DNA of 64,000 nt, taken from NCBI RefSeq assembly GCF_027213785.1, contig NZ_JAPWGO010000008.1:119254-183253 (forward strand), written 5' to 3'. Shown here one piece after another: positions 9,297-18,801 of the stretch (positions are counted from its first letter, which is position 1; each line of letters opens with the position of its first letter). The stretch is from Limimaricola sp. G21655-S1. GTDB lineage: Bacteria > Pseudomonadota > Alphaproteobacteria > Rhodobacterales > Rhodobacteraceae. The notes below the pieces were generated by a model. That model ran no database searches, was not told the DNA's origin, and saw only the letters and a program-made list of their open reading frames with translations. The position numbers were made by a program, and so were the translations under genes.

Positions 9297-9773
9297 ATGG
9301 GCATGGAAACCGGCCGTGACAGGACCGGCCGCGGGGTTCGCCGCGGCGCAGCCATTCTGGGACTCGCGGGGCTGGCGGCCTGCAGCCCGACCGAGCGGTT
9401 CCACGGCTACGTGCCGGCCGAGGCGGTGCTGTCGACGATCTCGCTCGGCGAGGACCGCGCCTCGGTGATCGAGAAGGCCGGTCCGCCGACCACCAGCGGG
9501 GTGCTCGGCGAGAACGACATCTTCTACATCCGCTCGGTGTTCCGCCATTACGGGTTTTTCGCCCCCGAGGAGGTGAGCCGCGAGGTGGTCGCGATCAGCT
9601 TCGCGCCCTCGGGCGGCGTCAGTAATGTCGAGCGCTTCGACCTCAGCGATGGCCGCATCGTGCCGCTGACCCGCCGGGTCACCGAGGACAGCGTCCAGAA
9701 CGGCACCTTCCTGCGGCAACTGGCGGGGGCTGCGGGCAATTTCGACCCGAGCATGTTGATCGACGACGAATGA
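9297..9773 (+). CDS. bamE: Outer membrane assembly factor BamE (lipoprotein)
   Basis: A 158-residue protein with an N-terminal hydrophobic stretch and lipobox LAGLAAC, so it is an outer-membrane lipoprotein after signal peptidase II cleavage at the Cys near residue 29. The following SmpA/OmlA domain (HGYVPAEAVLSTISLGEDRASVIEKAGPP, then NDIFYIRSVFRHYGFF) identifies the BamE component of the beta-barrel assembly machine. The ATG at 9297 was chosen over upstream in-frame ATGs because those extensions are not signal-like; the ATG at 9303 is also possible. Confidence 0.88.
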   Translation: MGMETGRDRTGRGVRRGAAILGLAGLAACSPTERFHGYVPAEAVLSTISLGEDRASVIEKAGPPTTSGVLGENDIFYIRSVFRHYGFFAPEEVSREVVAISFAPSGGVSNVERFDLSDGRIVPLTRRVTEDSVQNGTFLRQLAGAAGNFDPSMLIDDE

Positions 9774-9781
9774 GCCCGGTT

Positions 9782-10192
9782 TCAGGCCGCGCTCTCGTCG
9801 GAGGTCGCCGGTTTGAACTCGAGCGCCACGCCGTTCATGCAGTAGCGCAGGCCCGTCGGGGCCGGCCCGTCCGGAAAGACGTGGCCAAGATGCGATTCGC
9901 AGGCCGCGCAATGCACCTCGGTGCGCTTCATGAAGAAGCTGCGATCGGTCTTCTCGCCCACCGCCTCATCGCTGATCGGGGCGTAGAAGCTGGGCCAGCC
10001 GGTGCCGCTGTCGAACTTGGTCTCGGCCGAGAACAGCGGTCGGCCGCAGCCCTTGCAGGCGAAGGTGCCGGGCTCTTTCGGAAAATCGTCATGGGTGAAG
10101 GCGCGCTCGGTACCGTGCTTGCGCATCACCTTGTATTCGAGCTCGGACAGCTCCTCGCGCCACTGCGCGTCGGTCTTGGTGATCTTGTCCAT
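9782..10192 (-). CDS. msrB: Peptide-methionine (R)-S-oxide reductase
   Basis: A 136-residue MsrB that repairs methionine-R-sulfoxide in proteins. It has the zinc pairs CKGC and CAAC, the core [13 protein letters not shown] and the catalytic Cys in [13 protein letters not shown]. The start at [10 protein letters not shown] was chosen because GGAGGA lies just before it; a longer reading from 10216 adds eight non-conserved residues. It converges with bamE, with 8 bp between the two stops. Confidence 0.95.
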   Translation of the reverse strand: MDKITKTDAQWREELSELEYKVMRKHGTERAFTHDDFPKEPGTFACKGCGRPLFSAETKFDSGTGWPSFYAPISDEAVGEKTDRSFFMKRTEVHCAACESHLGHVFPDGPAPTGLRYCMNGVALEFKPATSDESAA

Positions 10193-10257
10193 CGGGTCCT
10201 CCGTGATCTCGTCCACCTATGTAGTCAGCACCGCGCCGGATGCCAGCGGGGCCCGGC

Positions 10258-10989
10258 ATGGGCGTGATCCTGCGGCGTGGCCGGCTGGTCGCGCGTACGG
10301 CGCAGGGCGAAGCGCTGGCTCGCGCGATGGCGCTGCGCGCGCGCTGCTTCGTCGATCTGGGCGGGGCGCTGCGCGACGCCGACGGGCATGACGCGCGGGC
10401 CCGGCACCTGCTGGTCGAGGACGCGGCGGGCCGGGCGCTCTGCACGCTGCGCTGGCGTGCACTCGCACCGGGCGAGATCGGGCGGGCCGCGAGCGCCGAG
10501 ACCTACGATCTCGGCCCGCTGGCGGCGCGGGCGGGGCGGTCGATGGAGATCGGTCGCTTCTGCACCGCGCCCGAGGCCCGCGACGGCGAGGCGCTCAGGC
10601 TGGCGCTGGGGGCGCTGACCCGGCTGGTGCTGCGCGAAAGGGTCGAGCTGCTGTTCGGCTGCGCCTCGTTTCCCGGCACCGACCCGCGCCCGCACCGCGC
10701 GGCGCTGTCCTGGCTCGGCGCGCGGCACGCCGCCCCTACCGGGCTGCGGCCCGGACGACGCGGGGCGGTGGAGGTGCTGGATCTCGCCGGGCCGGTCGGT
10801 GCGCCCGACGCCGCGCCGGCGGGGCTGCCGCCGCTGCTGCGCAGCTATCTCGGCATGGGCGCCGTGGTCAGCGACCACGCGGTGGTGGATCGGGTGATGA
10901 ACACGATCCACGTGCTGTGCATGCTCGATGTCGCGGCGATCCCCGCGGCCCGCGCCCGGGCGCTGCGCGCCCTCGCATTCGGCCCTTGA
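10258..10989 (+). CDS. GNAT-type acyltransferase, probable ornithine lipid N-acyltransferase OlsB
   Basis: A 243-residue protein of the Acetyltransf_5 family, which includes L-ornithine N-alpha-acyltransferase (OlsB), the first step of ornithine-lipid synthesis. Features are ARAMALRARCFVD near the N-terminus, MEIGRFCTAPEARDGEALRLALGALTRL in the middle and LLFGCASFPGTDP, all typical of this family. Ornithine lipids are common in Rhodobacteraceae, which supports the inference. No olsA-like acyltransferase lies next to it. An ATG at 10240 is an alternative start; 10258 aligns better with the expected N-terminus. Confidence 0.72.
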   Translation: MGVILRRGRLVARTAQGEALARAMALRARCFVDLGGALRDADGHDARARHLLVEDAAGRALCTLRWRALAPGEIGRAASAETYDLGPLAARAGRSMEIGRFCTAPEARDGEALRLALGALTRLVLRERVELLFGCASFPGTDPRPHRAALSWLGARHAAPTGLRPGRRGAVEVLDLAGPVGAPDAAPAGLPPLLRSYLGMGAVVSDHAVVDRVMNTIHVLCMLDVAAIPAARARALRALAFGP

Positions 10990-11020
10990 TAAGCCGCGCG
11001 GCGCCCTCTAGCTGGCGATC

Positions 11021-12853
11021 ATGGCACGCGCACCCCTTCTCCAGCTCACCGATATTTCCCTCACCTTCGGCGGCGATCCCGTCTTCGACGGGCTGTCGCT
11101 CGCGGTCCAGCAGGGCGACCGCGTCGCCCTCGTGGGCCGCAACGGCTCCGGCAAGTCCACCTTGATGAAGGTGATGGCCGGACTCGTCGAGCCCGATCGC
11201 GGCACCCGCGCGGTGCCCCCCGCGACCTCCGTGGGCTACATGGAGCAGGACCCCGATTTCTCGGGCTTCGCGACCTTGGGCGAATGGGCGGCGCAAAACC
11301 TCGACATGGGCGAGGAATACAAGCTCGACGTGGTGGCCGAGGGGCTCAAGTTCGATCCGCATCGTGACCCGGCGACCGCCTCGGGCGGCGAACGGCGCCG
11401 CGCGGCGCTGGCGCGACTGATGGCCGAGGCGCCGGAGCTGATGCTGCTCGACGAGCCCACGAACCACCTCGACATCGAGGCGATCGCCTGGCTCGAAGCG
11501 GAGCTGCGCCAGACCCGCGCGGCCTTCGTGCTGATTTCCCACGACCGCGCCTTTCTCAAGGCGCTGACCCGCGCGACGCTGTGGATCGACCGCGGCGCGG
11601 TGCGCCGCCAGGAAACCGGCTTCGAGGGCTTCGAGGCCTGGCGCGACAAGACGTGGGAAGACGAGGACATGGCGCGCCACAAGCTCGATCGCAAGATCAA
11701 GTCCGAGGCGCGTTGGGCGGTCGAGGGGATCTCGGCCCGGCGCAAGCGCAACCAAGGCCGGGTGCGGGCGTTGCAGGATCTGCGCGCCGAGAGGGCGAAC
11801 CAGATCCGCCGCCAAGGCACCGCGGCGATGGCGCTTGGCGAGGGTCCGACCTCGGGCAAGAAGGTCATCGAGGCCTTCGGCCTGAGCAAGGAATACGCCG
11901 GCAAGCGCATCGTCTCGGGCTTCGACCTGACGGTGATGCGCGGCGACCGGATCGCCTTCGTCGGCCCGAACGGTGTCGGAAAGACGACGCTTATCAAGAT
12001 GTTGCTGGGTGAAATTGAACCTGACGAGGGCAGCGTCAAGCATGGCACCAACCTCGAGATCGCGGTGTTCGACCAGGCACGCGCCCGGCTCGATCCCGAG
12101 GCGACGCTCTGGGACAGCCTGACCAACGACCCGCTGATGGCGGTCTCGGGCAGCTCGGACCAGGTGATGGTGCGCGGCATCCCCAAGCACGTGGTGGGCT
12201 ATCTCAAGGAATTCCTGTTCGACGAGGGGCAGGCCCGCGCGCCGGTCAAGTCGCTCTCGGGGGGCGAGAAGGCGCGGCTCCTGCTGGCGCGGATCATGGC
12301 GCAGACCTCGAACGTGCTGGTGCTCGACGAACCGACCAACGATCTCGACATAGAGACGCTGGACCTGCTGCAGGACCTGCTGGGCGATTACGATGGCACG
12401 GTGCTGCTGGTGAGCCACGACCGCGATTTCCTCGACCGGGTGGCGAGCACGACCATCGCCATGGAGGGCGACGGCCGCGCGACGCTCTATGCCGGCGGCT
12501 GGAGCGACTACCAGAGCCAGCGGAAATTCAACGAGACGCCAGCGCCGGCGCAGGCCCCCGCGCCGCGGGGAAGCGCGCCGAGCCCGACGCCGAGCGCGCC
12601 GAAGCCGAAACCCGCCGCGCCGAAACCCGGCCTCAGCTTCACCGAGAAACACCGGCTGGAGGAACTGCCGAAGGTGATCGACCGGCTCACCGCCGAGATC
12701 GCCAAGCTCGAGGAGCTGCTTGCCGATCCCGAGCTGTTCACCCGAGAACCGGTGAAGTTCCGCAAGGCGACCGAGGCGATGGCGGAGCGTCAGGCGGCGC
12801 TCGACGCGGCCGAGACCGAGTGGCTGGAACTCGAGGAGAAGGCCGGGGCCTGA
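11021..12853 (+). CDS. uup: ABC-F ATPase, Uup type
   Basis: A 610-residue soluble protein with two ABC domains and no membrane segments. Walker A motifs are GRNGSGKST and GPNGVGKTT, signatures are ASGGERRRAALARL and LSGGEKARLLLARI, and Walker B motifs end in LMLLDEPTNHLD and VLVLDEPTNDLD. The interdomain linker with ISARRKRNQGRVRAL and the C-terminal coiled coil (about 545-605) after an Ala/Pro-rich linker are features of Uup rather than EttA or YheS. Uup proteins act on ribosomes and affect transposon precise excision in E. coli. It ends at a bidirectional terminator. Confidence 0.92.
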   Translation: MARAPLLQLTDISLTFGGDPVFDGLSLAVQQGDRVALVGRNGSGKSTLMKVMAGLVEPDRGTRAVPPATSVGYMEQDPDFSGFATLGEWAAQNLDMGEEYKLDVVAEGLKFDPHRDPATASGGERRRAALARLMAEAPELMLLDEPTNHLDIEAIAWLEAELRQTRAAFVLISHDRAFLKALTRATLWIDRGAVRRQETGFEGFEAWRDKTWEDEDMARHKLDRKIKSEARWAVEGISARRKRNQGRVRALQDLRAERANQIRRQGTAAMALGEGPTSGKKVIEAFGLSKEYAGKRIVSGFDLTVMRGDRIAFVGPNGVGKTTLIKMLLGEIEPDEGSVKHGTNLEIAVFDQARARLDPEATLWDSLTNDPLMAVSGSSDQVMVRGIPKHVVGYLKEFLFDEGQARAPVKSLSGGEKARLLLARIMAQTSNVLVLDEPTNDLDIETLDLLQDLLGDYDGTVLLVSHDRDFLDRVASTTIAMEGDGRATLYAGGWSDYQSQRKFNETPAPAQAPAPRGSAPSPTPSAPKPKPAAPKPGLSFTEKHRLEELPKVIDRLTAEIAKLEELLADPELFTREPVKFRKATEAMAERQAALDAAETEWLELEEKAGA

Positions 12854-12880
12854 ATTTCAAGCCACTGTTCGAAAACAAAA

Positions 12881-12915
12881 AAGCCCGCCTTCGGAACGAA
12901 GGCGGGCTTTTCTTT
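12881..12915. terminator. Bidirectional rho-independent terminator
   Basis: A perfect 13-bp stem (AAGCCCGCCTTCG / CGAAGGCGGGCTT) with a GAA loop, preceded by an A run and followed by TTTTCTTTC. It lies between the convergent uup and iron-binding protein genes and can serve both strands. Confidence 0.9.
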
Positions 12916-12929
12916 CGCTCTGGGCGAGA

Positions 12930-13931
12930 TCAGCCGTCGAAGTTCACTTCTTCCATGATCCGCAGCGCGGTGGCGCGGTGGTCGGCGATGGTCGGCAGGT
13001 CGGTCTCGTCGGCGGTGAACTCACCCCAGCCCTTGACCAGTTCCGAGGCTTCGGCGCCTTCGAGCACGGGGTATTCGTAGTTCGCCTCGGCATAGATTTC
13101 CTGCGCCTCGGGCGAGACGAGGTATTCCATGAACTGAACCGCCTCTTCCTTGTTCGGCGCAGCTTGGGTCAGCGCGACGCCGGAGACGTTCACATGGGTG
13201 CCGCCATTCTCGAAGGTCGGGAAGACGATGCGCACGGACTCGGCCCATTCGGTCTGCTCGGGATCCTCAAGCATCTTGCCCATGTAGTAGGTGTTACCGA
13301 GCGAGATGTCGCATTCACCGGCCCAGATCGCCTTGACCTGCGCGCGGTCGTTGCCCTCGGGCTTGCGCGCGAGGTTGTCCTTCACGCCCTGCGCCCATTC
13401 CTTGGCGTATTCTTCGCCGTGATGCGCGACGATCGCCGAGACGAGGGCGAGGTTGTAGTTGTGCAGGCCCGAACGGGTGCAGATCCGGCCTTCCCACTTG
13501 TCCGAGGCGAGATCCTCGTAGGTGGTGACTTCGCCATCCTCGACCCGCTCCTGGCTGGCATAGACGATGCGGGCGCGGGTGGTGACGCCGAACCACTCGC
13601 CGTTCTCGCCGCGCAGGTTGGCGGGCACGGCTTCCATCAGCACGTCGCTCTCGACCGGCTGGGTGACGCCGGCATCGACGATCTGGCGCAGGTTGGCGAT
13701 GTCGACGGTCATCACGAGATCGGCGGGCGAGCGCTGCGCCTCGGCCTCGAGCCGCTCGACGATGCCGTCCTCGACGAAGGCGAGGTTGACGGCGATGCCG
13801 GTCTCTTCGGTGAAGGCATCGACCACCGGCTGAATCAGCTCGGGCTGACGGGTGGTGTAGACGTTGACGTCGGCCAGAGCGGAGGTGCCGGCCAGCGCGG
13901 CGGCGATGGTGAGGACAGGGCGAAGGGTCAT
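12930..13931 (-). CDS. Fe(3+) ABC transporter periplasmic binding protein
   Basis: A 333-residue class II-type periplasmic binding protein of the FbpA/FutA/IdiA family. Residues 1-20 form a Sec signal peptide ending SALADVNVYTTRQ. The motif GNTYYMGKML holds the paired Tyr residues that coordinate ferric iron in this family, and NGGTHVNVSGVALTQAAPNKEEAVQFMEYL is the usual C-lobe segment. The start was taken at MTLRPVL, which has GGAG upstream; an ATG 12 bp earlier is less likely. No permease or ATPase lies next to it, so it must work with components encoded elsewhere. A promoter with an inverted repeat lies just upstream. Confidence 0.88.
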   Translation of the reverse strand: MTLRPVLTIAAALAGTSALADVNVYTTRQPELIQPVVDAFTEETGIAVNLAFVEDGIVERLEAEAQRSPADLVMTVDIANLRQIVDAGVTQPVESDVLMEAVPANLRGENGEWFGVTTRARIVYASQERVEDGEVTTYEDLASDKWEGRICTRSGLHNYNLALVSAIVAHHGEEYAKEWAQGVKDNLARKPEGNDRAQVKAIWAGECDISLGNTYYMGKMLEDPEQTEWAESVRIVFPTFENGGTHVNVSGVALTQAAPNKEEAVQFMEYLVSPEAQEIYAEANYEYPVLEGAEASELVKGWGEFTADETDLPTIADHRATALRIMEEVNFDG

Positions 13932-13965
13932 GTAGCGCTCCAAATCAGCGTTTTCGTTGGCGGCG

Positions 13966-13994
13966 CTTAAATCCGAGCAATTTGATCAGGTCAA
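13966..13994 (-). promoter_or_regulatory. Putative sigma70 promoter with TTGA-N5-TCAA inverted repeat, upstream of the iron-binding protein
   Basis: On the minus strand a -35 TTGACC (13994-13989) and -10 TTTAAG (13971-13966) are separated by exactly 17 bp. A perfect inverted repeat TTGATCAGGTCAA (13982-13994) overlaps the -35 and could be an operator for an iron regulator. The site lies in the 75-bp gap between mazG and the iron-binding protein gene. Confidence 0.5.
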
Positions 13995-14006
13995 TACCCG
14001 ACTTTT

Positions 14007-14843
14007 TCAGTCGACGTTTTTTTCCGCCCTCCGGATCTCGTTCCACAAAGCATCCATCTCGGTCAGGTCGCTTTCGACCGGACGCTTGCCGCGCTTGTGA
14101 AGTTCGTCCTCTATGTATTTGAACCGGCGGGTGAACTTGTCGTTGGATCGGCGCAGGGCCACCTCGGGATCGACACTGAGATGCCGTGACAGGTTGGCCA
14201 TGACGAACAGGAGGTCGCCCATCTCGGCCTCGATCTCGTCGGGGCTCAGACGGTCGCGCGCCTCGACCAGTTCGTGTGCCTCCTCGACCAGCTTGTCGAG
14301 AACCTGTGCCGTTTGCGGCCAGTCGAATCCCACCCGCGCGGCGCGCTTCTGCAGCTTGACCGCCCGCATCAGCGCCGGCAGGCCGAGCGCAACGCCGTCG
14401 AGCACGCCGGTTTCGGCACGGCCCGCGCGTTCGGCCGCCTTGATCGCCTCCCAGGCGTGGGTCTGCTCCTCGGCGGTGCGGTCGCGATCTTCCTCCCCGA
14501 AGACATGCGGGTGACGCGCGATCATCTTGTCCGAGATCGCGCGCGCCACCGCCGCAAGATCGAAATGCCCGGCCTCGCGCGCCATCTGCGCGTGGTAGAC
14601 CGATTGCAGCAGCAGGTCGCCCAGCTCGCCCCGAAGCTCGGGCCAATCCTCGCGGGCGATGGCATCGGCCACCTCGTAGGCTTCCTCGATCGTGTAGGGG
14701 GCGATCGAGGCGAAATCCTGCTCGATATCCCATGGGCAGCCGTGATCGGGGTCGCGCAGCGCCCGCATGATCGCGGACAGCCGCGCGATCTCGCGGGCGG
14801 CGTCCAGATCGGTGTCGCGGATCTCGGGCTCGGTCTGGGGCAT
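14007..14843 (-). CDS. mazG: Nucleoside triphosphate pyrophosphohydrolase MazG
   Basis: A 278-residue two-domain MazG that hydrolyses (d)NTPs to monophosphates and pyrophosphate as house-cleaning. The first domain has YTIEEAYEVADAI followed by ELGDLLLQSVYHAQ, and the second LVEEAHELVEARDRLSPDE with EMGDLLFVMANLSRH; both are the EExxE...EXXD metal-binding pattern. The starting sequence CPWDIEQDFASIAPYTIEEAYEV is diagnostic. It is divergent from the M20 amidohydrolase gene. Confidence 0.95.
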   Translation of the reverse strand: MPQTEPEIRDTDLDAAREIARLSAIMRALRDPDHGCPWDIEQDFASIAPYTIEEAYEVADAIAREDWPELRGELGDLLLQSVYHAQMAREAGHFDLAAVARAISDKMIARHPHVFGEEDRDRTAEEQTHAWEAIKAAERAGRAETGVLDGVALGLPALMRAVKLQKRAARVGFDWPQTAQVLDKLVEEAHELVEARDRLSPDEIEAEMGDLLFVMANLSRHLSVDPEVALRRSNDKFTRRFKYIEDELHKRGKRPVESDLTEMDALWNEIRRAEKNVD

Positions 14844-14905
14844 TGCGCAGGGCTCCTGTCGATGGCAAGCCGCAGGCTAGGATTTCAGAGCCCGGAGCGC
14901 CAGAC

Positions 14906-16066
14906 ATGCCCGTCATCAACCGCATCGCCGATTTCGCCGAGGAGATGAAGGGCTGGCGCCACCAGCTTCACGCCACGCCGGAAATCGGCTTCGACTGCCA
15001 CGAGACGGCCGGCTTCATCACGGCGCGGCTGCGCGAATTCGGCGTCGACGAGATCCACGAGGGCATCGCGACATCCGGGGTGGTGGCGTTGATCCGGGGC
15101 CGGGGCGAGGGTCCGGTAATCGGGCTGCGCGCCGACATGGATGCGCTGCCGATGGACGAGCAGACCGGGCTGCCGCATGCCTCGGCGAACAAGGGCCGGA
15201 TGCATGCCTGCGGCCATGACGGCCACACCACGATGCTGCTGGGGGCCGCGAGATACCTCGCCGAGACGCGCAATTTCGCGGGCACCGTGGCGCTGATCTT
15301 CCAGCCCGCCGAAGAGGGCGGCGGCGGTGCCGGTGTGATGGTCGAGGAAGGGGTGATGGAGCGGTTCGGCATCGGTGAGGTCTTTGCCCTGCACAACGAA
15401 CCGGGTCTGCCGGTGGGGCGGTTCCGCACCGCGCCGGGACCGATCATGGCGGCGGTGGATGATTTCACCATCACCGTGACCGGCAAGGGCGGGCATGGCG
15501 CGATGCCGCACGACGCGACCGATCCGGTGGTCGCGGCCTGCGGCATCGTCACCGCGATACAGACCATCGTCAGCCGCAACCACGACGCGCGGCAGGATCT
15601 GGTGATCTCGGTCACGCAGATCCATACCGGCAGCGCCGACAACGTGATCCCGGCCACCGCCTGGATCAACGGCACGGTGCGCAGCTTCGACAAGAATGTG
15701 CAGGCCATGGTGATGCGTCGGATGCGTGAGATTTGCGAGGGGCAGGCCATGGCCTACGGCGTGCGCGCCGATCTCGACTACAATCTCGGTTACCCGGCCA
15801 CGGTGAACGACGCCGGGAAGGCCGGATTCGCCGCTGGCGTGGCCGAGGAGGTCGGGCTGGGCTGCGATGCCGACAGCCCGCGCGCCATGGGGGCCGAGGA
15901 TTTTTCCTTCATGCTCGAGGCGCGCCTCGGCGCCTATCTGTTCATCGGCAACGGCGAAACGGCGGGCGTGCACCACCCCGAATACGACTTCAACGACGAG
16001 ACGGCGCCCTATGGCGCGTCGTTTTTCGCCCGGCTGGTCGAACGCGCGCAGCCCGCGCGCGGTTGA
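14906..16066 (+). CDS. M20-family amidohydrolase (hippurate hydrolase/aminoacylase type)
   Basis: A 386-residue M20D peptidase. It has the metal-binding motif MHACGHDGHTTMLLGAARYL, the general-base region QPAEEGGGGAGVM and the dimerisation-domain motif GKGGHGAMPHDATDPV. Such enzymes remove N-acyl groups from amino acids or related amides; HipO and indole-acetyl amino acid hydrolases belong here, and the substrate cannot be told from sequence. The start MPVINRIADFAEEM was chosen for its GGAG at suitable spacing. It is followed after about 80 bp by a DUF1499 gene on the same strand. Confidence 0.9.
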   Translation: MPVINRIADFAEEMKGWRHQLHATPEIGFDCHETAGFITARLREFGVDEIHEGIATSGVVALIRGRGEGPVIGLRADMDALPMDEQTGLPHASANKGRMHACGHDGHTTMLLGAARYLAETRNFAGTVALIFQPAEEGGGGAGVMVEEGVMERFGIGEVFALHNEPGLPVGRFRTAPGPIMAAVDDFTITVTGKGGHGAMPHDATDPVVAACGIVTAIQTIVSRNHDARQDLVISVTQIHTGSADNVIPATAWINGTVRSFDKNVQAMVMRRMREICEGQAMAYGVRADLDYNLGYPATVNDAGKAGFAAGVAEEVGLGCDADSPRAMGAEDFSFMLEARLGAYLFIGNGETAGVHHPEYDFNDETAPYGASFFARLVERAQPARG

Positions 16067-16145
16067 GCCTGAGGCGCGGCCATTGCAACGCGGCGGTCGT
16101 GCCCGAGGCGAGGTTGAAAAAACAGCGGTCAGGTATTTGAAAACG

Positions 16146-16619
16146 ATGGGAATAATGGCCTTGGCGACCGCGGCATCCTTGGCGGTGCCACTGGTCTGGA
16201 TACGTGTCGCGCCGGCGGATGTGGCGCGCTGGCACGTCGATCCCATGGAGGTCGAACGGGTGCCGCAGGCGCCGCGCCGTGGCGGCTGGCTGCTGCGCAC
16301 GGGGCCTGCCAATGCCGCGCCGCCGGTCTTCGACACCGACCCGGCCACGCTGCTCTCGGCCTTCGACGAGATCGCGCGGGCGACGCCGCGCACCCGGGTC
16401 CTGTTCGAAAGCCCGGCCGAGGGGCGCGTGACCTATGTCAGCCGCTCGGCCGTGCTCGGCTTTCCCGACTATACCAGCGTCAAGGCGGTCCCCGAGGCCG
16501 GCGGCGCCGCCTTGATGATCTGGGCGCGGCAGCGTTTCGGGGTCGCCGACATGGGCGTGAACCGCATGCGGGTCGAGGCGTGGATGGCGGCGCTCGAAGA
16601 TCGGCTGCCGCGCCGCTGA
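16146..16619 (+). CDS. DUF1499 domain-containing protein
   Basis: A 157-residue protein with an N-terminal hydrophobic segment (about residues 4-20, probable signal or anchor) and a DUF1499 domain marked by RVTYVSRSAVLGFPDYTSVKAVP and the end FGVADMGVNRMRVEAWMAAL. The function of the family is not established. An in-frame GTG or TTG further upstream could extend the N-terminus by about 11 residues. It sits between the M20 hydrolase and prfA, all on the plus strand. Confidence 0.8.
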   Translation: MGIMALATAASLAVPLVWIRVAPADVARWHVDPMEVERVPQAPRRGGWLLRTGPANAAPPVFDTDPATLLSAFDEIARATPRTRVLFESPAEGRVTYVSRSAVLGFPDYTSVKAVPEAGGAALMIWARQRFGVADMGVNRMRVEAWMAALEDRLPRR

Positions 16620-16661
16620 GCGTCACTTGACGCCTAAGTGGCGATGGAGGATGGGTGATCC

Positions 16662-17717
16662 ATGATCGCACAGGACAAGATCGACCAGATCACCGCCCGC
16701 TTCGAGTTTCTCGAGGCGAAGATGTCGTCGGGCGCCTCGGGCGGCGAGATCGCCGAGCTGGGCCGCGAATACGCGGAACTCAAGCCGGTGGTCGAGACCG
16801 CCGCCGAGCATGCCCGCCTCGAAGCCGAGATCGCCGAGGCGCAGGCGATGCTGCGCGACCCCGAGATGCGCGACCTCGCCGAGGAAGAGCTGCCCGGCCT
16901 GCGGGAACGGCTGGAGGCCGCCGAAACGGCGCTGCGCCTCGCGCTGTTGCCCAAGGATGCCGCCGATGCGCGTCCGGCGATGATCGAGATCCGGCCCGGC
17001 ACCGGGGGCGACGAGGCCGCGCTCTTCGCGGCCGACCTGCTGCGCATGTACATGCGCTATGCCGATGCGCGCGGCTGGCGCTTCGAGATCATCGAGGAGC
17101 AGGCGACCGAGCTGGGCGGCATCAGGGAGGTTGTGGCGCGGATCGAGGGCGAGGGCGTCTTCGCCCGGATGAAATACGAGAGCGGCGTGCACCGGGTGCA
17201 GCGCGTGCCCGAGACCGAGAGCGGCGGCCGCATCCACACTTCGGCGGCCACCGTGGCGGTGCTGCCCGAGGCCGAGGCGGTGGACGTGAAGATCGACCCC
17301 GCCGATATCCGCATCGACACGATGCGAGCGAGCGGCGCCGGCGGCCAGCACGTCAACACCACCGACTCGGCGGTGCGGATCACCCATATCCCGAGCGGCA
17401 TCGTCGTCACGTCGAGCCAGAAATCGCAGCACCGCAACCGCGAATTGGCGATGGAGGTGCTGCGCTCGCGGCTCTTCGACGCCGAGCGGATGCGGGTCGA
17501 GGGCGCGCGCTCGGCCGACCGTCGCGCGCAGGTGGGCTCGGGCGACCGGTCCGAGCGCATCCGCACCTACAACTTCCCGCAGGGCCGGCTGACCGATCAC
17601 CGCATCAACCTGACGCTCTACAAGCTCGACGCTGTGATGGGCGGCGATCTCGACGAGATCATCGACGCGTTGACGGCAGAGGCGCAGGCGGCGCTGCTGG
17701 CGGAGATGGAGGCATGA
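16662..17717 (+). CDS. prfA: Peptide chain release factor 1
   Basis: A 351-residue class I release factor recognising UAA and UAG. The peptidyl-hydrolysis motif [18 protein letters not shown] is present. Length and domain order (N-terminal coiled coil, decoding domain, GGQ domain, C-terminal helix) match RF1. Its stop overlaps the ATG of prmC, which methylates the GGQ glutamine, so substrate and modifying enzyme are translationally coupled. Confidence 0.97.
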   Translation: MIAQDKIDQITARFEFLEAKMSSGASGGEIAELGREYAELKPVVETAAEHARLEAEIAEAQAMLRDPEMRDLAEEELPGLRERLEAAETALRLALLPKDAADARPAMIEIRPGTGGDEAALFAADLLRMYMRYADARGWRFEIIEEQATELGGIREVVARIEGEGVFARMKYESGVHRVQRVPETESGGRIHTSAATVAVLPEAEAVDVKIDPADIRIDTMRASGAGGQHVNTTDSAVRITHIPSGIVVTSSQKSQHRNRELAMEVLRSRLFDAERMRVEGARSADRRAQVGSGDRSERIRTYNFPQGRLTDHRINLTLYKLDAVMGGDLDEIIDALTAEAQAALLAEMEA

Positions 17718-18580
17718 GCCCGCTGCCATCCGGCCCGCTGACCGGCGCCGCGGCGCTGGTCTCGGCCACGCGCCGGCTGGCCGAGGCGGGGGTGCCCGAT
17801 CCGGGCCGCGACGCGCGGCGGCTGTTCAGCCACGCGATCGGCGTCGATCCGGGGCGGCTGACGCTGGTGCTGCCCGAGCCGGTCGATGGCGGGAAGCTGG
17901 CCGAGTTCGAGGCGCTGATCGAACGGCGCGCGGCGCGCGAGCCCGTGTCGCACCTGACCGGCAGCCGTGCCTTCTATGGCCGACGCTTCAAGGTGACGCG
18001 CGACGTGCTCGACCCGCGCCCCGAGACCGAGATGCTGGTCGAGGCGGCCCTGTCCGAACCGTTCGGCCACGTGCTCGATCTTGGCGTCGGTTCGGGCTGC
18101 ATCCTGCTGACGCTGCTGGCGGAAATGCCGGATGCGCGCGGCGTCGGCGTCGATCTGTCAGAGGCCGCATGCGCCGTGGCGCGCGAGAACGCCGTGACGC
18201 TGGGGCTTGCCGACCGGGTGCATATCCAGGTGTCCGATTGGGTCAGCCGGGTCGAGGGGATGTTCGACCTCGTGGTGTCGAACCCGCCCTATATCGCGCG
18301 CGCCGCGATGGAAGGGCTCGCCCCGGAAGTGCGCGACTGGGAGCCCGCGGGCGCGCTCACGGACGGTGCCGACGGGCTGTCGTGCTACCGCGCGATCCTC
18401 GACGGGGCGACCGAGGTTCTGGCACCGGGCGGGCGGCTGGTGATGGAGCTGGGCGTGGGGCAGGCCGAGGCGGTGGGAAGCCTCGCCGTGGCCCGCGGCT
18501 TCGCGCCCGTCGCGCTCATTCCCGATCTCGACGGGCGCGACCGGGTGATCGTGCTGGGATTGCCGCAATCGGGCTTCTGA
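17714..18580 (+). CDS. prmC: Release factor glutamine methyltransferase
   Basis: A 288-residue SAM-dependent methyltransferase that N5-methylates the Gln of the GGQ motif in release factors. An N-terminal five-helix substrate domain ([26 protein letters not shown] at its end) is followed by SAM motif I ([16 protein letters not shown]) and the catalytic NPPY motif ([10 protein letters not shown]). The start is the ATG overlapping the prfA stop. Confidence 0.96.
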   Translation: MSPLPSGPLTGAAALVSATRRLAEAGVPDPGRDARRLFSHAIGVDPGRLTLVLPEPVDGGKLAEFEALIERRAAREPVSHLTGSRAFYGRRFKVTRDVLDPRPETEMLVEAALSEPFGHVLDLGVGSGCILLTLLAEMPDARGVGVDLSEAACAVARENAVTLGLADRVHIQVSDWVSRVEGMFDLVVSNPPYIARAAMEGLAPEVRDWEPAGALTDGADGLSCYRAILDGATEVLAPGGRLVMELGVGQAEAVGSLAVARGFAPVALIPDLDGRDRVIVLGLPQSGF

Positions 18581-18623
18581 GCGCGAAAAACACCGCTCTT
18601 TCGGCCAGGATCGCAGTTTCCGC

Positions 18624-18652
18624 TTGTCACCGGGCGGTCCGCATGGTTAGTC
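18624..18652 (+). promoter_or_regulatory. Possible promoter for the DUF4167 gene
   Basis: TTGTCA (18624-18629) and TTAGTC (18647-18652) are separated by 17 bp within the 221-bp gap after prmC. The -10 is a poor match, so this is tentative. Confidence 0.3.
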
Positions 18653-18801
18653 CTTGGCATCGGACGGAGGAAGGCGCACGCGCCCTCCCGCCCCGACACG
18701 CTGCCAGATCATCGCAGGCCCCGACGTCGCAGCAGCGCGCATCGCGCGCGCAGACCGGGTCAAAGCGCAACGCCTGAGCCAGGCCGGAACCGAAGAATCA
18801 C

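Noticed and set aside
16133..16155. Sixth copy of the dispersed repeat before the DUF1499 gene
   Set aside because: GTATTTG and GATG are present, but spacing and flanks differ and the match runs into the coding start.
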